Source: JAHJQQ01 sp963737555
Lineage (GTDB): Bacteria; Pseudomonadota; Gammaproteobacteria; Thiohalobacterales; Thiohalobacteraceae
Direction of reading: 5' to 3'
NCBI GenBank assembly: GCA_963737555.1
Contig: CAVTTB010000005.1
Span: 1 to 64,000 of the forward strand
DNA: 64,000 nucleotides
The position numbers and the translations under genes were made by a program. Positions 1 to 10,085 of this stretch are shown piece by piece (the first letter of the stretch is position 1; every line of letters begins with the position of its first letter). A model generated the notes under the pieces. It saw nothing but the letters and a program-made list of their open reading frames with translations, made no database searches and was not told the origin of the DNA.

Positions 1-2527
1 TAATTTCCCGCACCACCGTCCAGGCGACATCCGGACGGCCTGCCGGATCGGCGCCGTAGATCGACACCTTGGGCTCGCCGATGTGCGGCGAGGCATTCAC
101 CCAGCCGTAGACCGGATCGAACCAGTTGGCGCCGCGGCCCGGATGCGGCGTGCCGCCGGTGGTGAAGCTCGCCGCCATGGATTTCGACGCGACATCGACC
201 GCCACCATCTTGTTGCTGGCATTGGCCGCCATCAGGAGGTAGCGTCCGGTGTGGTCCCAGCCGCCGTCGTGCAGGAAGCGCTCGGTGGCGATGGTCGAGA
301 CCAGCGGGAAGCCCGGCTGCGAGTAGTCGATCAGGCCGACATAGCCGCTCTCCTTGAGCGCCAGCGCCCACATCGGGTCGTGGTGCGAGGCCGCGATGGC
401 CGCCACGCGCACCTCCGGCAGGGTCTCACCGGTGATGCTCTGCATGGGCAGGTCGTTGCGCGCCAGCGGCTCCAGCGTCAGGCCGTCGATACACGACGTA
501 CTGCGGCGGCCAGTAGCAGCCCTCGACGACGTAGCGGTCCTCGAAGCCCGCGAACTTGCTGCCGTCCACGCTGCGCGCGTCGTGGCAACCCTTGACGGTG
601 GCGACGATGGTCGGCGTGGTCGACCACAGGTCGATCAGGGACACCAGGCCGTCGCGGCCGATGGCGTAGAAGTAACGGCCGGACGAGGACGAGCGCAGGA
701 TATGCACCGCGAAGCCGACATCGAGCCGCGCGACCATCCGTAAGTGGTGCCGTCGAGCAGCGAGATCTTGCCGGCATCACGTTCGATTACGCCGAAGATG
801 TTCTCCCAGCCGGCGCGCTGCGGCGCGGTCGGGCGGTTGGCGACGGGGACGATCAGGTTCCAGCTCGCCTGGATCTCGGTCATCGACAGGGCCGGCGGCG
901 TCGGCGGCGGATCCTGCAGGAAGACGTAAGCAGGGTGATTTCACTCTTCGGTGACGAGCACCGCTGGTGCCGAAGTTCGGCATGCCGCGCGGCGTGCCGT
1001 GACGCAGCAGTGCGCCCAGGCCTTCGGTGCCGATCCACTCGGAGCGTGCCTCTTCGATGTTGGGACCGGTAGCACCGTTGCGGTACAGACCGTGACAGCC
1101 GGCGCAGCGGTTGAAGTACAGGTCACGCGACTGGGTGAACTGTGTCGCCGTGAGGGCGACAGGCGCGCTCGGCTGCAGCGGGCCGAGCGGTATCCTGATA
1201 GGTCAGGAAGGCCAGGATGTCGGTGATCTGCGCCGAGGTCAGATTGAAGTCCGGCATCACGTAGCTCCACGTGGCGTACAGGTTGTCGGCACGCGCGTGT
1301 TGCGCATCGATCATGGCCTGCGGGTCGGCGATGAACTTGCTGGTGAAGGTGTCGCTGCCGCGGTTAGCGAGGTCCGGCCCGAGATGATCGCCGCGGCCGT
1401 GCATGTGGCAGCCGGCGCACTTGCTCTGGAAGATGGCCCTGCCGTTGGAGATACCGGTCGGTATCGGCGACATCGATCAGCGACACGGTGACGAGCGCGG
1501 TATCGCTGAGCCCACCGGGGTCGGCGACGCGGACCGTCAGGCCGAACTGGGTGACGGTTTCATAATCGAGCACGGCCGAGTTGGCGACCGTCAGCGCGCC
1601 GGTGCCCGCATTGATGGCGAAGGCACCGCTGGTGTTGCCGGCGGTAATGGAATAGCTCAGGGTGCTGCTGTCCGGATCGGCGGCAGCTACCGTCCCTACC
1701 ACGGTGCCGTTGGCACTGTTTTCATTGACGCTGAAGCCCTGGTTGTTAATCACTGGCGGCGCGTTTTCAAAAATATCATTCAATGCCACGGTTACGAGCG
1801 CGGTATCGCTGAGCCCGCCCGTGTCGGCGACGCGGACCGTCAGGCTGAACTGCGTGATGGTTTCATAATTCAACACGGCCGAATTGGCGACTGTCAGCAC
1901 ACCGGTACTTGCATTGATGGCGAAAGCGCCGCTGGTATTGCCGGCGGTGATGGAATAGCTCAGAGCGTTGCCATCCGGGTCGGAAGCCGCCACCGTGCCG
2001 ACCACGGTTCCGTTGGCGCTGTTCTCGTTGATGTTGAAGCTCTGGTTATTGACCACCGGCGGTCTGTTTGTGTTTTCAACAATATCCTTCACAGCGACCG
2101 TTATGAGTGCGGTGTCGCTGAGCCCGCGCGGATCGACGACGCGGACCGTCAGGCTGAATGAGGGGGTGGTTTCATAATCCAGCACGGCCGAGTTGGCGAC
2201 CGTCAGCGCACCCGTGCTGGCATTGATGGCGAAGGCGCCACTGGTATTGCCGGCAGTGATGGAATAGCTCAGGGTGTCACCGTTCGGGTCGGACGCAACC
2301 ACGGTCCCGACCGCGGTGCCGTTGGGGCTGTTCTCGTTGACACTGAAGCTCTGATTGTTGACAACCGGCGCCCTATTTCCGCCCGGACCTTTCGCGGCGA
2401 AGGCATCACCGGCCATCAGGGGTATGAGCAGACATACGGCCAGGAGATATGTGAAAAATCTTCCCACACAGTGTGGGTCAACTGCCGTTCTGGTCCATTT
2501 GGTCAGTACAACCTGCATGACTGGCAT
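1..2527 (-). CDS. Cadherin-repeat / dihaem c / cytochrome cd1 (NirS- or NirN-like) fusion, partial and frameshifted
   Basis: A secreted protein that runs off the left edge of the window. From the start (ATG at 2527, preceded by a GGAGG-type ribosome site) it has a signal peptide, then three near-identical repeats of about 100 residues of cadherin/VCBS type (VNNQSF.VNEN and SYSITAGNTSGAF motifs). A class I cytochrome c domain follows (CAGCH, later YVMPDF), then a second haem-c site (RCAGCHGLYRNGATGP), then a d1 propeller. The second c domain and propeller match cytochrome cd1 nitrite reductase NirS and its relative NirN: AVHILRSSSSGRYFYAIGRD, ARSV.GSKF.G.EDRY, YWPPQ, ASHHDP, FLHDGGWD and PHPGRGAN are visible. 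Conserved histidines expected around haem d1 are present. One-base frame changes occur near 1450, 1195, 950, 755 and 495, with homology continuing across each. Expected role: periplasmic nitrite reduction to NO, or d1-haem biogenesis if it is NirN-like. The cadherin extension is not part of ordinary NirS. Confidence 0.8.
1480..2395 (-). repeat. Three tandem cadherin-like coding repeats
   Basis: Three direct repeats of roughly 300 bp lie head to tail inside the large secreted protein gene. Their approximate spans are 2091-2395, 1781-2090 and 1480-1780. The encoded units share NEN(S)xNGT, VGTV, SYSITAGNTSGAF and SDTAL motifs. This is protein-domain duplication, not a CRISPR or mobile repeat. 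High identity between units suggests recent duplication or gene conversion. Confidence 0.85.
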
Positions 2528-2915
2528 GATGGAATCTCCTCCTACCGCAATGTGTCAACTGTGTATCGGTTTTCGGGAACAGCCGTCAGCCGGTGACGAA
2601 GGACTGATGGTTCTGATCACGGTCGATACTGACAGTACAGTCAATCGAACAGCCGGGTAATGGACCATGCATACCGGATCCATGGCCCATTTGGGCCAGT
2701 CCGGCACTTACCACTTACAGCTTGGTGTGGTTACGTTGCAGCCCGCGATGGGGCTGGCGATGTGGGGGCGCCAGTCGCGCGGTCCGCGCCGCGGCGAGCG
2801 CTGGTGGCTGTTCAGCATTCGTGACGCTTCATAGGTAGAATCACTGCTGCTACGGACCGCCGGACCGCGCCCAGATTGCCGGCGCGGTTCATGCCCGCCA
2901 CAAAAGGAGAATCCC
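2528..2915. promoter_or_regulatory. Divergent intergenic region between the cd1 fusion gene and the cupin gene
   Basis: This 388-bp stretch contains no convincing gene and must hold the promoters for both flanking genes. An imperfect 14-bp palindrome (TGACAGTACAGTCA) lies at 2630-2643. It does not fit the FNR/DNR consensus well, so no regulator is named. Confidence 0.4.
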
Positions 2916-3251
2916 ATGGCACTTCATCATGCAACACCCGGCGAGATCGTTGACGTCCGTCCGCTCGGCGCAAAATTGAAACAGGGTATCAACGCCACCT
3001 TGGTGCTGACCGAACATCTCCAGGTGTTTCGCTTCGTTCTCCCCGCGGGTAAAGAGTTCGCTGATCACAAGGTGCGCGGCGAGGTCATCGTGCAATGTCT
3101 GGAAGGCGAGGTCGAGTTCACCTCCTACGGAAAAACGCAGCTGCTACGGTCGGGTGAGCTGGTGTATCTCGCAGGCGACGATCCGCACGCCCTCAAGGGG
3201 ATACAGGATGCCTCCGTGCTGGTAACCATTTTTTCGAACAAGGCAAACTAG
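2916..3251 (+). CDS. Small single-domain cupin protein
   Basis: This 111-residue protein begins at ATG 2916 behind a strong AAAGGAGA ribosome site. It shows a cupin beta-barrel pattern: a first motif region around FRFVLPAGKEFADHKVRGE, then a glycine turn and a second region with GELVYLAGDDPHALKG. Histidine and glutamate residues at the expected metal positions (H in DHK, E in GE, H in DPH) suggest a metal-binding cupin. The substrate is unknown. It is divergent from the cd1 fusion gene, so shared regulation with nitrogen-oxide respiration is possible but is inference. Small cupins of this type are common near redox and stress genes. Confidence 0.75.
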   Translation: MALHHATPGEIVDVRPLGAKLKQGINATLVLTEHLQVFRFVLPAGKEFADHKVRGEVIVQCLEGEVEFTSYGKTQLLRSGELVYLAGDDPHALKGIQDASVLVTIFSNKAN

Positions 3252-3357
3252 GCCGGATATTTCACCGGCACTTATCACACCATATTGATTCCCAGGAAAC
3301 CCCAGACCGTCCATTGCTTGGTATATGTCTGGGTATATATGTCTGGTGCGCACAGCG

Positions 3358-3651
3358 CTAGAAGAGCACCGCCCAGGCATCCTTGGAACCCACCAGCAGA
3401 CTGAGCCCGTCAGTGGATGGTTCTGCGCACGGTACGGCATCGAATGCCCTCGCCACCGCCTCCGCGGCCGGTGAGAAGTAGACACTGACCTCGCAATGCA
3501 GGCGTCCATCACTATGCTGCCGGACGAACAGCGCCATGCCATCGGGTGAGTCGGCCCGGACATACTCCGCTCGAAACCGCTCCTCGATACGCAGCAATGG
3601 CGCCGAAGCCAGAATGCCGTCACCGAGGTCTTTATGGAACCAAATCCCCAC
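3358..3651 (-). CDS. Hypothetical protein, 97 residues
   Basis: This reading frame starts at a GTG and encodes 97 residues with a protein-like composition (GLSLLVGSKDAWAVLF at the C-terminus). It has no signal peptide, membrane segment or motif that I recognise. Codon use resembles the neighbouring genes, so it is probably real. The start is uncertain because no clear ribosome site precedes the GTG. It lies between the cupin and the small oxidase-like membrane protein. Confidence 0.45.
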   Translation of the reverse strand: MGIWFHKDLGDGILASAPLLRIEERFRAEYVRADSPDGMALFVRQHSDGRLHCEVSVYFSPAAEAVARAFDAVPCAEPSTDGLSLLVGSKDAWAVLF

Positions 3652-3829
3652 CGCGTATCCGCCATCCTATGAACAGGGGAGCCCCTAATTAATCCGCCAT
3701 CGCAGTGCGAACGCGCGCTCCCAGCCATCTATCCTGTGTAGTGAGAGATTACCTCGTGTGGCCCGCAATGATCCATCGATAGCTCAATCTTAGTCTTCCA
3801 CGACAAGTGTTGCCCGAGCTGCCCAATCA

Positions 3830-4285
3830 TCACTCGACCTCCCCTCTGCTTTGCCGCAGCTGCCGCGCACTGGCACGGATGCGGTACCACATGGTCCAGA
3901 CGTACAGCGCGAGCGCCGTTGCCTGAGCGAAGCCGCCGAGCAGCACTGGCCAGGCGAGCCATGCCCCGCTGCTGTAGGCGCGCGCGAGTTCACCGCAAAA
4001 GCGCATCAGTGTGCCGACAAGCAGCAGCCAGTACACGCCCTCGATCAGCACCGTCCGATAGCGGCGATCCTCCGCGAGTGGCTTGGGGAAAATCCACAAT
4101 GCCACGCCGAGGATCATGAACATCACGAAGCCGACGAACACGGCATGGGTGTGCGCGGAGATCGCGTATTGCGGCGGCCAGTCACCGAACAGCTCGCGGC
4201 GGACCAGCAGATAAACGCCGAGCAGCAAGCCGAGCATGAGGAACCCGAGCGCAGTCTTGATGAATCGGCGGACGAGTGGCGTCAT
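3830..4285 (-). CDS. Small haem-copper-oxidase-subunit-I-like membrane protein
   Basis: About 151 residues from the ATG at 4285 (an in-frame ATG at 4303 is an alternative). Four hydrophobic segments are visible. The segment with ISAHTHAVFVGFVMFMILG resembles the part of NorB and cbb3/aa3 oxidase subunit I that carries a low-spin haem histidine. The other haem and copper ligands of a full oxidase are absent because the protein is far too short. Short subunit-I-like proteins like this are often annotated in denitrification regions. A role in haem binding or nitric-oxide handling is plausible but inferred. The start codon lies 5 bp past the stop of an aromatic-rich frame (4291-4431), which suggests translational coupling. 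Confidence 0.6.
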   Translation of the reverse strand: MTPLVRRFIKTALGFLMLGLLLGVYLLVRRELFGDWPPQYAISAHTHAVFVGFVMFMILGVALWIFPKPLAEDRRYRTVLIEGVYWLLLVGTLMRFCGELARAYSSGAWLAWPVLLGGFAQATALALYVWTMWYRIRASARQLRQSRGEVE

Positions 4286-4290
4286 GAGTG

Positions 4291-4431
4291 TCAGTCGATC
4301 CATGGGCAGGGGCTGTCGACGAAGATGTTCCAGCCGTGCAGGCCCCATTCGTCGTAATGCATCCGGAACCATACAACAGTTCCTGGGTGCGGCTCGGGTA
4401 GAGGAAGGATAAACGCCCACTCCGTCCATGA
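4291..4431 (-). pseudogene. Aromatic-rich coding fragment upstream of the oxidase-like gene
   Basis: A 46-codon open stretch bounded by stops encodes a very protein-like segment (PEPHPGTVVWFRMHYDEWG, then LHGWNIFVD). It ends directly before the start of the oxidase-like membrane gene. It is too short to be a normal gene and lacks a good start, so it may be the end of a gene broken by a frame change or a decayed remnant. I do not recognise the family. Confidence 0.3.
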
Positions 4432-4660
4432 TCAATCGCTCAGTGGAGAGCAATCACGGGCCGCGCCGTCATGCACGGCATCGATTCAGCCGGCTGTTAT
4501 GTGCACGGCTTCGAGCAGCCCAGCTGCCGACGAACTGGAGCACGACTTCCTTACAACCCCGTCATGCCGCGTAGACACTGGCATGATAACTATCAATCGC
4601 ACACCGCACGCGGATTGCGTGCTCCATCACGCAACAGCCGATGCTGTAATTGCATAGCGA

Positions 4661-7483
4661 TTGAAGTCCCTTCATGATTGCCCGATCAGCTGCATTCACG
4701 GATGCGCACGCATGGAACCCCGCCAGATCATCAACGCCGCCATTGCGACCCTGACACTGTTCGTGTTCGGGTTGACGCTGCATTTGACGTGGGATTCCTA
4801 TGAGCAGTACCGGGCGGCCGAACAAGTCGTACGCGCCAACGCGATGGCGGATCATCTCATCCAAACCGCTGGCAATACCGCTCTGGAACGCGGCCTGACC
4901 GCAGCGGCCCTGGGCGCCAAGCAACCGCTTGAGCCGGACATGCGCGCCGCAATCGATACTGCGCGCCGCGACAGTGAGGCGGCCTGGCAGGCGGCGTTAC
5001 AAGCGGCACAGGCGCTGATCGCTGCAAACGATATCCCTGCCTCTTTCAGTACAACCATCGAGACCACGCAGAGCGCCCATCAGCGTTTAGATGCATCACG
5101 TGTGCGGATAGACAGCTGTCTGGACAAGCCGGACACCTGCGTAATCGACGGCATGGAATGGGTCAGCACGGTCAGCGCCTACATCGACGCCGCCGGCCGA
5201 CTGCGGGAGGAAATCTTCCTGGTCATCGAATCGCCGCGCGAAGTGACTCAGTTCAATCTCACCATGAAGCGCTGGGCGGCGGTCGCCACCGAGCATGCCG
5301 GTCGCGAGCGCGGCATGCTCGCTTATTACATCGGCGCGCATCGGCCGCTCCCGGCGCAGGTGTTGAACGACTTGATCGTCTTCCGCGGCGTGGTCAAGCG
5401 CACCACTGACGAAATGATCGCCTTCGCCAAGCGGCCCGATGCCGATGCGCGCATCACCCAGGCCGCGCTGACGATGCAACACAGTTTCCTGGGCGACTAC
5501 GAACAGTTGCGCCAGGAAGTCTACGCGGCGGCGGGCAACGGTGAATATCCTGTCGACACCGATCACTGGCTGGAGCAATCCACCCATGCCATCGACACGC
5601 TGATCGCCATTTCGATAGTCATATCGCAGATCACCGAGGAATACGCGCAGAACACCATGCGCGGCCAGACCCTGCACATGGCGAGGCACTTTGCGCTGTT
5701 GCTGATCGCCTTCGGCGTGGCGTTGGTGGGCTTCATCAAGGTCGCACAGACGGCGAATGCCCTGTTCAAACAAAAGGAACTCGCTGAGGTCACGCTGCAC
5801 TCCATCGGTGATGCCGTGATCACGACCGATGCGCAGGCACGTGTGGAATACATGAACCCGGTGGCGGAGGAACTCACCGGCTGGTCCAGCAGCGAGGCGC
5901 GCGGCCGCACCCTCGGCGACGTGTTCCACATCGTCAACGGCCTGAGCCGCGAGCCCGAGTCGAATCCCATCGAGGCCTGCCTGCGCGAGCGCCGCGTGGT
6001 CGGGCTGGCCAGCAATACCGTGCTGATACGGCGTGACGCCGCCGAATTCGTCATCGAGGATTCCGCGGCGCCGATCTTCGATCGCGACGGCGACATCGTC
6101 GGCGCGGTCATGGTGTTCTATGACGTGAGCCTGATGCGCCGCGTGCCGCATCTGCTGTCCTACCATGCCACCCACGACGCACTGACCGGCCTCATCAACC
6201 GCCGCGAATTCGAGCGCCGGCTGTCGGAGCTGCTGGTGGAGGCCAAGAACCACGATCAGCAGCACGCCCTGTGCTACCTCGATCTCGATCAGTTCAAGCT
6301 CGTCAACGACACCTGCGGCCACGGCGTCGGCGACCGTCTGTTGTGCCAGCTCACCTACCTGCTCCAGGAAAAGGTGCGCGATACGGATACCCTGGCGCGC
6401 CTGGGCGGCGATGAATTCGGCGTGCTGCTGGCGAACTGCGCGCTGGATCGCGCGCTGCAGATTGCCGACAGCCTGCGTGCGGTCGTGAAGAATTTCCGCT
6501 TCGTGTGGGAGAACCACAGTTTCGATATCGGCGTGAGTGTCGGCCTGGTGCCGATCACCGCCGACAGTGTCAGCCCGTCCGAGGTGCTGAGCGAGGCGGA
6601 TGCCGCCTGCTTCGCCGCCAAGGAGAAGGGCCGCAACCGGGTGCAGGTCTACGAGCCGGGCGATCTGGAACTGGCCCGGCGGCATGGCGAGATGCACTGG
6701 GTGTCGCGCCTGCACAAGGCCCTGGAGGAAAACCGTTTCCGTCTGTATTTCCAGACCATCCGCCCGCTCGACGGCGATCGGACCCCGCACGGCGAGGTAC
6801 TGTTGCGCCTGGAGGACGAGACCGGCAATCTCGTACCGCCGCTCGCCTTTCTACCCGCCGCCGAGCGCTACGATTTGATGCCGCTCATCGACCGCTGGGT
6901 GATCGACGCGGCCCTGCGCGCGCTCAGCGATCATCTGTACACGGCCCGGGATGGACCACCCAGTGGACCCAGCGGGCTGCTCTGCAACATCAACCTTTCC
7001 GGCGCCTCGCTCGAGTGACGAGGGCCTGCACGACTACATCGTCGAACAGCTCGAACTGCACCGTGTGCCCGCGTCGATGATCTGCTTCGAGATCACTGAG
7101 AGCGCGGCGATCGCCAACCTGGAACGTGCCGCGACCTTCATGCGCGGGATCAAGGCAGCAGGGCTGCCGTTTCGCGCTGGACGATTTCGGCAGCGGTCTG
7201 TCTTCATTCGCCTACCTCAAGACCCTGCCGGTGGATTACCTCAAGATCGACGGCGCCTTCGTCAAGGACGTGGCGTCACGACCCGGTGGCGCGCGCCATG
7301 GTGCAGGCCATCCATACGGTGGGGCACGTCATGGGCATCAAGACCGTCGCCGAGTATGTGGAGAACGATCTGATTCTCGCCGAGATCACCCGCATCGGCA
7401 TCGATTACGCCCAGGGCTATGGCATAAGCCAGCCCCGGCCCATAGCCGAGTGCCTGGCGCGCTTCGGGCACGGCGCCATCTGA
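4661..7483 (+). CDS. Membrane NIT-like / PAS / GGDEF / EAL cyclic-di-GMP enzyme, frameshifted near the end
   Basis: About 940 residues in total; the start is either ATG 4661 or ATG 4712. One membrane segment follows the start and another lies near residues 345-365. Between them is a helical periplasmic sensor with two arginine/glutamate-rich motifs (LERGLTAA and GRERGMLAYYIG), the pattern of the nitrate/nitrite-sensing NIT domain. Next are a PAS domain (HSIGDAVITTDAQARVEYMN), a GGDEF domain with intact RLGGDEFGVLL, and an EAL domain with EVLLRLEDE, CFEITESAA, LDDFGSG and YLKIDG. Both cyclase and phosphodiesterase residues look intact. Frame changes near 7015, 7170 and 7280 split the EAL domain, but homology continues through all three frames to the stop at 7483. 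Nitrate or nitrite sensing would fit the nearby cd1 gene and is inference. Confidence 0.8.
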
Positions 7484-7514
7484 AAATTCATCCTGGACAG
7501 CGCAGCGCGCGCAA

Positions 7515-8448
7515 CTACAGTGCGTAAATCTCCGCTACGTCCGTGCCCGCCAGCCGGTCGAAGTAACGTGCGCGGTAGTAGTGACGCTTGTGGGTGGCAT
7601 CGTCGGTGAAGGCGGCACGGTCGTGCAGCACGTTGTTGCTCACCAGACCCATGCCCGATTCGAGGCGGCCGCGGTAGATGTACGGTGAATCGCTGTGCAG
7701 GATTTCCTGCAAGGAATGCCAGCGCCTCGCGGGTCAGCGGATCGTCGGACCACATCACGTTGTTGACGCGGATGGTGTAGCGCATGTGCAGATCGCCCGA
7801 GGGCATGATGCCGAATACCGGACCGGGCTCTTCCGCACGCGCCACGCTGCCGCCTTCGTCGATGCGCGCCGGAATGGTCATGACCTTCGGACCCATCAGC
7901 GCGCGTATGTAATCGGGATTCTTCTCGCGCAGCAGGATGTAGGCGATCTCGTGATCCATCAGGGCGTTCTCGCCGCCGCTCGCGGCCTGCTGCACCACAT
8001 GCAGATTGAGGGCGTGGATCTGCTTGTCGGCGGTGTTGTAGTAGCCGTCGGTGTGCCAGTGGATGACGCGGTTGGTGTACGGGATGTAGTTCTGGCGGAC
8101 GCCGTCCTCACGCACGGTCAGCGAGGTCAGGCCGTTCTCGTCGGCCAGCCAGTTCTTGTTCAGATAGTGCAGGCCGAAGCGGCGTCCCAGGGCCAGCGGA
8201 ATCTCCGGATCGGGGTCGGTGCCGGTCTTGCCGGCGTACAGCACCATGTTGGCCTTGCGGCAGCGCTGCAACAAAGCGGCGTGCTCGCTGTCGGTGAGGC
8301 GGCGCGGATCGTCGATCTCCACCAGCAGATCGCCCAGCGTCTTCGGATAATCCTCGAGTTTCCGGTCGCGCCAGCGTTGATACAGGTCGTCGATGTCCGG
8401 GCTGAACGGGCTGGAGACAATGCTGGCTTGCTGTTGCGGCTGGGTCAT
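7515..8448 (-). CDS. TauD/TfdA-family Fe(II)/2-oxoglutarate dioxygenase, one frameshift
   Basis: About 310 residues from ATG 8448 (MTQPQQQ). It carries the iron-binding HxD motif in VIHWHTDGYYN and the distal histidine in NNVLHDRAAF, followed by arginines typical for 2-oxoglutarate binding (HYYRARYF). One frame change near 7705 separates the last 65 residues, which clearly belong to the same protein. Family members oxidise taurine, sulfonates or other small substrates and release sulfite or carbonyl products. Location between c-di-GMP and dsr genes makes a sulfur-linked substrate attractive, but the substrate cannot be assigned from sequence. It is divergent from the haem-c/Vgb lipoprotein gene. 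Confidence 0.8.
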
Positions 8449-8702
8449 GCGGCACCTCGCTAGGCCCGGACAGCCGGGCACCGGAAAAAGGGGACCCAGC
8501 ATAGGCAGGGCCGGCGCGCGCGTAATTGACCGAGGACAAGTCCGCGGCAGCGGAACCGCCCGGGATGCCACCGGGATGCAGGATGCGCCGCCCGCGGCTT
8601 GATATTCGGCAACCCGCATGACGAAGCGGCCGGCCCGCTCTGGCCTCGGCCGCAATGCCGATGGAATACTGCCGGCCCCGGACTTCATCAGGAGACAAGA
8701 CC

Positions 8703-10076
8703 GTGACGCTGCGGACTCTGCACATCTTCGGATTGCTCGCCCTCGCAGGAGGCCTCCTCGCCGCGCTCACCAGTTGCGCACCGAACACCACGACCGGTGC
8801 GTCGGCCGAGCCGGTGCGTTCCGCCGACTGGATCGCCGCGCTCCCCGAGGGTCCCACGCGCCGGCAGGTCGTGCTCGGCTGCACGCCCTGCCATCAGCTC
8901 GGTCCGCCGGTGGCATTCCGCAACACGCCGCAGGAATGGCACGACATCATCCTGCGCATGAAAAAGATCGACGACGATCTGGATCTCGCGCTGATCCCGC
9001 TGGAGACCGGCGAACTCTCCCGGTGGCTGGGCGAGCATGCGCGCATGCCCGAGCGCGGTTATGCGATCGACACCCGCCCCGCGGATATCCGCGAATATCC
9101 CGCCGGCGCGGCCGGTGGCTTCTATCACGATGTCGCCGTCGCCGCCGGACGCGCGTGGCTGGCCGACTATTTCGGCAACAAGCTCTATGGCGTGGATATG
9201 CAGGACGGCCGCGTCGAGACCTTCGATCTGCCCGTCGACGTCGCGCCCGGCAAGCCGGCCGGCGCGCACCAGATCGACACCACCCGCGACGGGATGCTGT
9301 GGATCACCTTCACCAAGTCCGAACAGGTCATCCGCTTCGATCCGCGCGACAAGAGTTTCCGTGTCTATTCCGGATTCGAGCGCGGCGCCAATGTGCAGTA
9401 TTTCGTCATGGACGCGCAGCGGCGTATCTACCAGGACGCGGACGGCGGCCTCTGGTTCACGCATTTCGCGCGCGAGCAGTTGAGCCGTCTCGACCCCGTC
9501 ACAGGCGCGATCACCGTGCATAAAACGCCACGCACCGGACATCTGGCGGAAAAGGCCGTGCATCTCTACGCCGCGGTCGCCGACAGTCAGGGCCGGCTGT
9601 GGTACACCGAGACCCACGGCAACCGCTTCGGCGTATTCGATCCGCGCAGCGGCGAAGCGCAGGAATGGGACATGCCGGAGGCCTGGTCCGGTCCCAAGCG
9701 ACTGGCGATCGACACCGACGACCGCCTGTGGATTCCGGAGCTCGCCACCGGCCGCATCACCGTCTACGACACCCGCGCGCGCAAGATCGTCGACCGGCTC
9801 ACGCTGCCCATTCCCGGCGACTATCCCTACGCTATCCGCCGCAACCCCTATAGCGGCGACCTCTGGGTCACGGGCGCGGGCTCCGACAGCCTCTACCGCC
9901 TCGATCCGGACACGCGCAGATTCGATGTCTACCGGCTGCCGCGGCGCGGCGCCTATCCGCGCACCATCGCCTTCACCGAAGACGGCGCGGTGTGGACCAA
10001 CTACGCTTCATTTCCGAATGCGCATACGCAATCACCGCATCGCAGCGGCACAGTGGTGCGGTTGTTACCGAAGTGA
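8703..10076 (+). CDS. Lipoprotein with one c-type haem and a Vgb-like beta-propeller
   Basis: Translation most likely starts at GTG 8703 behind AGGAGA, giving about 457 residues. The N-terminus is a lipoprotein signal ending in LTSCAP. A single haem-c motif follows (LGCTPCHQLG). The rest is made of repeated blades of the virginiamycin-B-lyase-like/SMP-30 type, each with WxT, WF or LWI-x-x motifs (GMLWITFT, GGLWFTHF, GRLWYTET, DRLWIPEL, GDLWVTGA). This architecture suggests a periplasmic, membrane-anchored redox protein or dehydrogenase. True Vgb lyases lack a haem, so antibiotic inactivation is unlikely. It is followed by a convergent small membrane-protein gene 9 bp away. Confidence 0.75.
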   Translation: MTLRTLHIFGLLALAGGLLAALTSCAPNTTTGASAEPVRSADWIAALPEGPTRRQVVLGCTPCHQLGPPVAFRNTPQEWHDIILRMKKIDDDLDLALIPLETGELSRWLGEHARMPERGYAIDTRPADIREYPAGAAGGFYHDVAVAAGRAWLADYFGNKLYGVDMQDGRVETFDLPVDVAPGKPAGAHQIDTTRDGMLWITFTKSEQVIRFDPRDKSFRVYSGFERGANVQYFVMDAQRRIYQDADGGLWFTHFAREQLSRLDPVTGAITVHKTPRTGHLAEKAVHLYAAVADSQGRLWYTETHGNRFGVFDPRSGEAQEWDMPEAWSGPKRLAIDTDDRLWIPELATGRITVYDTRARKIVDRLTLPIPGDYPYAIRRNPYSGDLWVTGAGSDSLYRLDPDTRRFDVYRLPRRGAYPRTIAFTEDGAVWTNYASFPNAHTQSPHRSGTVVRLLPK

Positions 10077-10085
10077 TCCGACGCG

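Noticed and set aside
1480..2395. CRISPR-like tandem repeats
   Set aside because: Units are about 300 bp, coding, and lack short repeat/spacer alternation; they encode cadherin-like domains.
2630..2643. FNR/DNR box for the cd1 gene
   Set aside because: The imperfect palindrome does not match the TTGAT-N4-ATCAA pattern closely enough.
3320..3346. A GTATATGTCTGG tandem duplication
   Set aside because: Two short copies in an intergenic gap with no associated gene or structure; probably chance or replication slippage.
5096..6790. A 564-residue minus-strand frame opposite the GGDEF-EAL gene
   Set aside because: It is a GC-rich shadow; the plus-strand frame carries all the conserved motifs.
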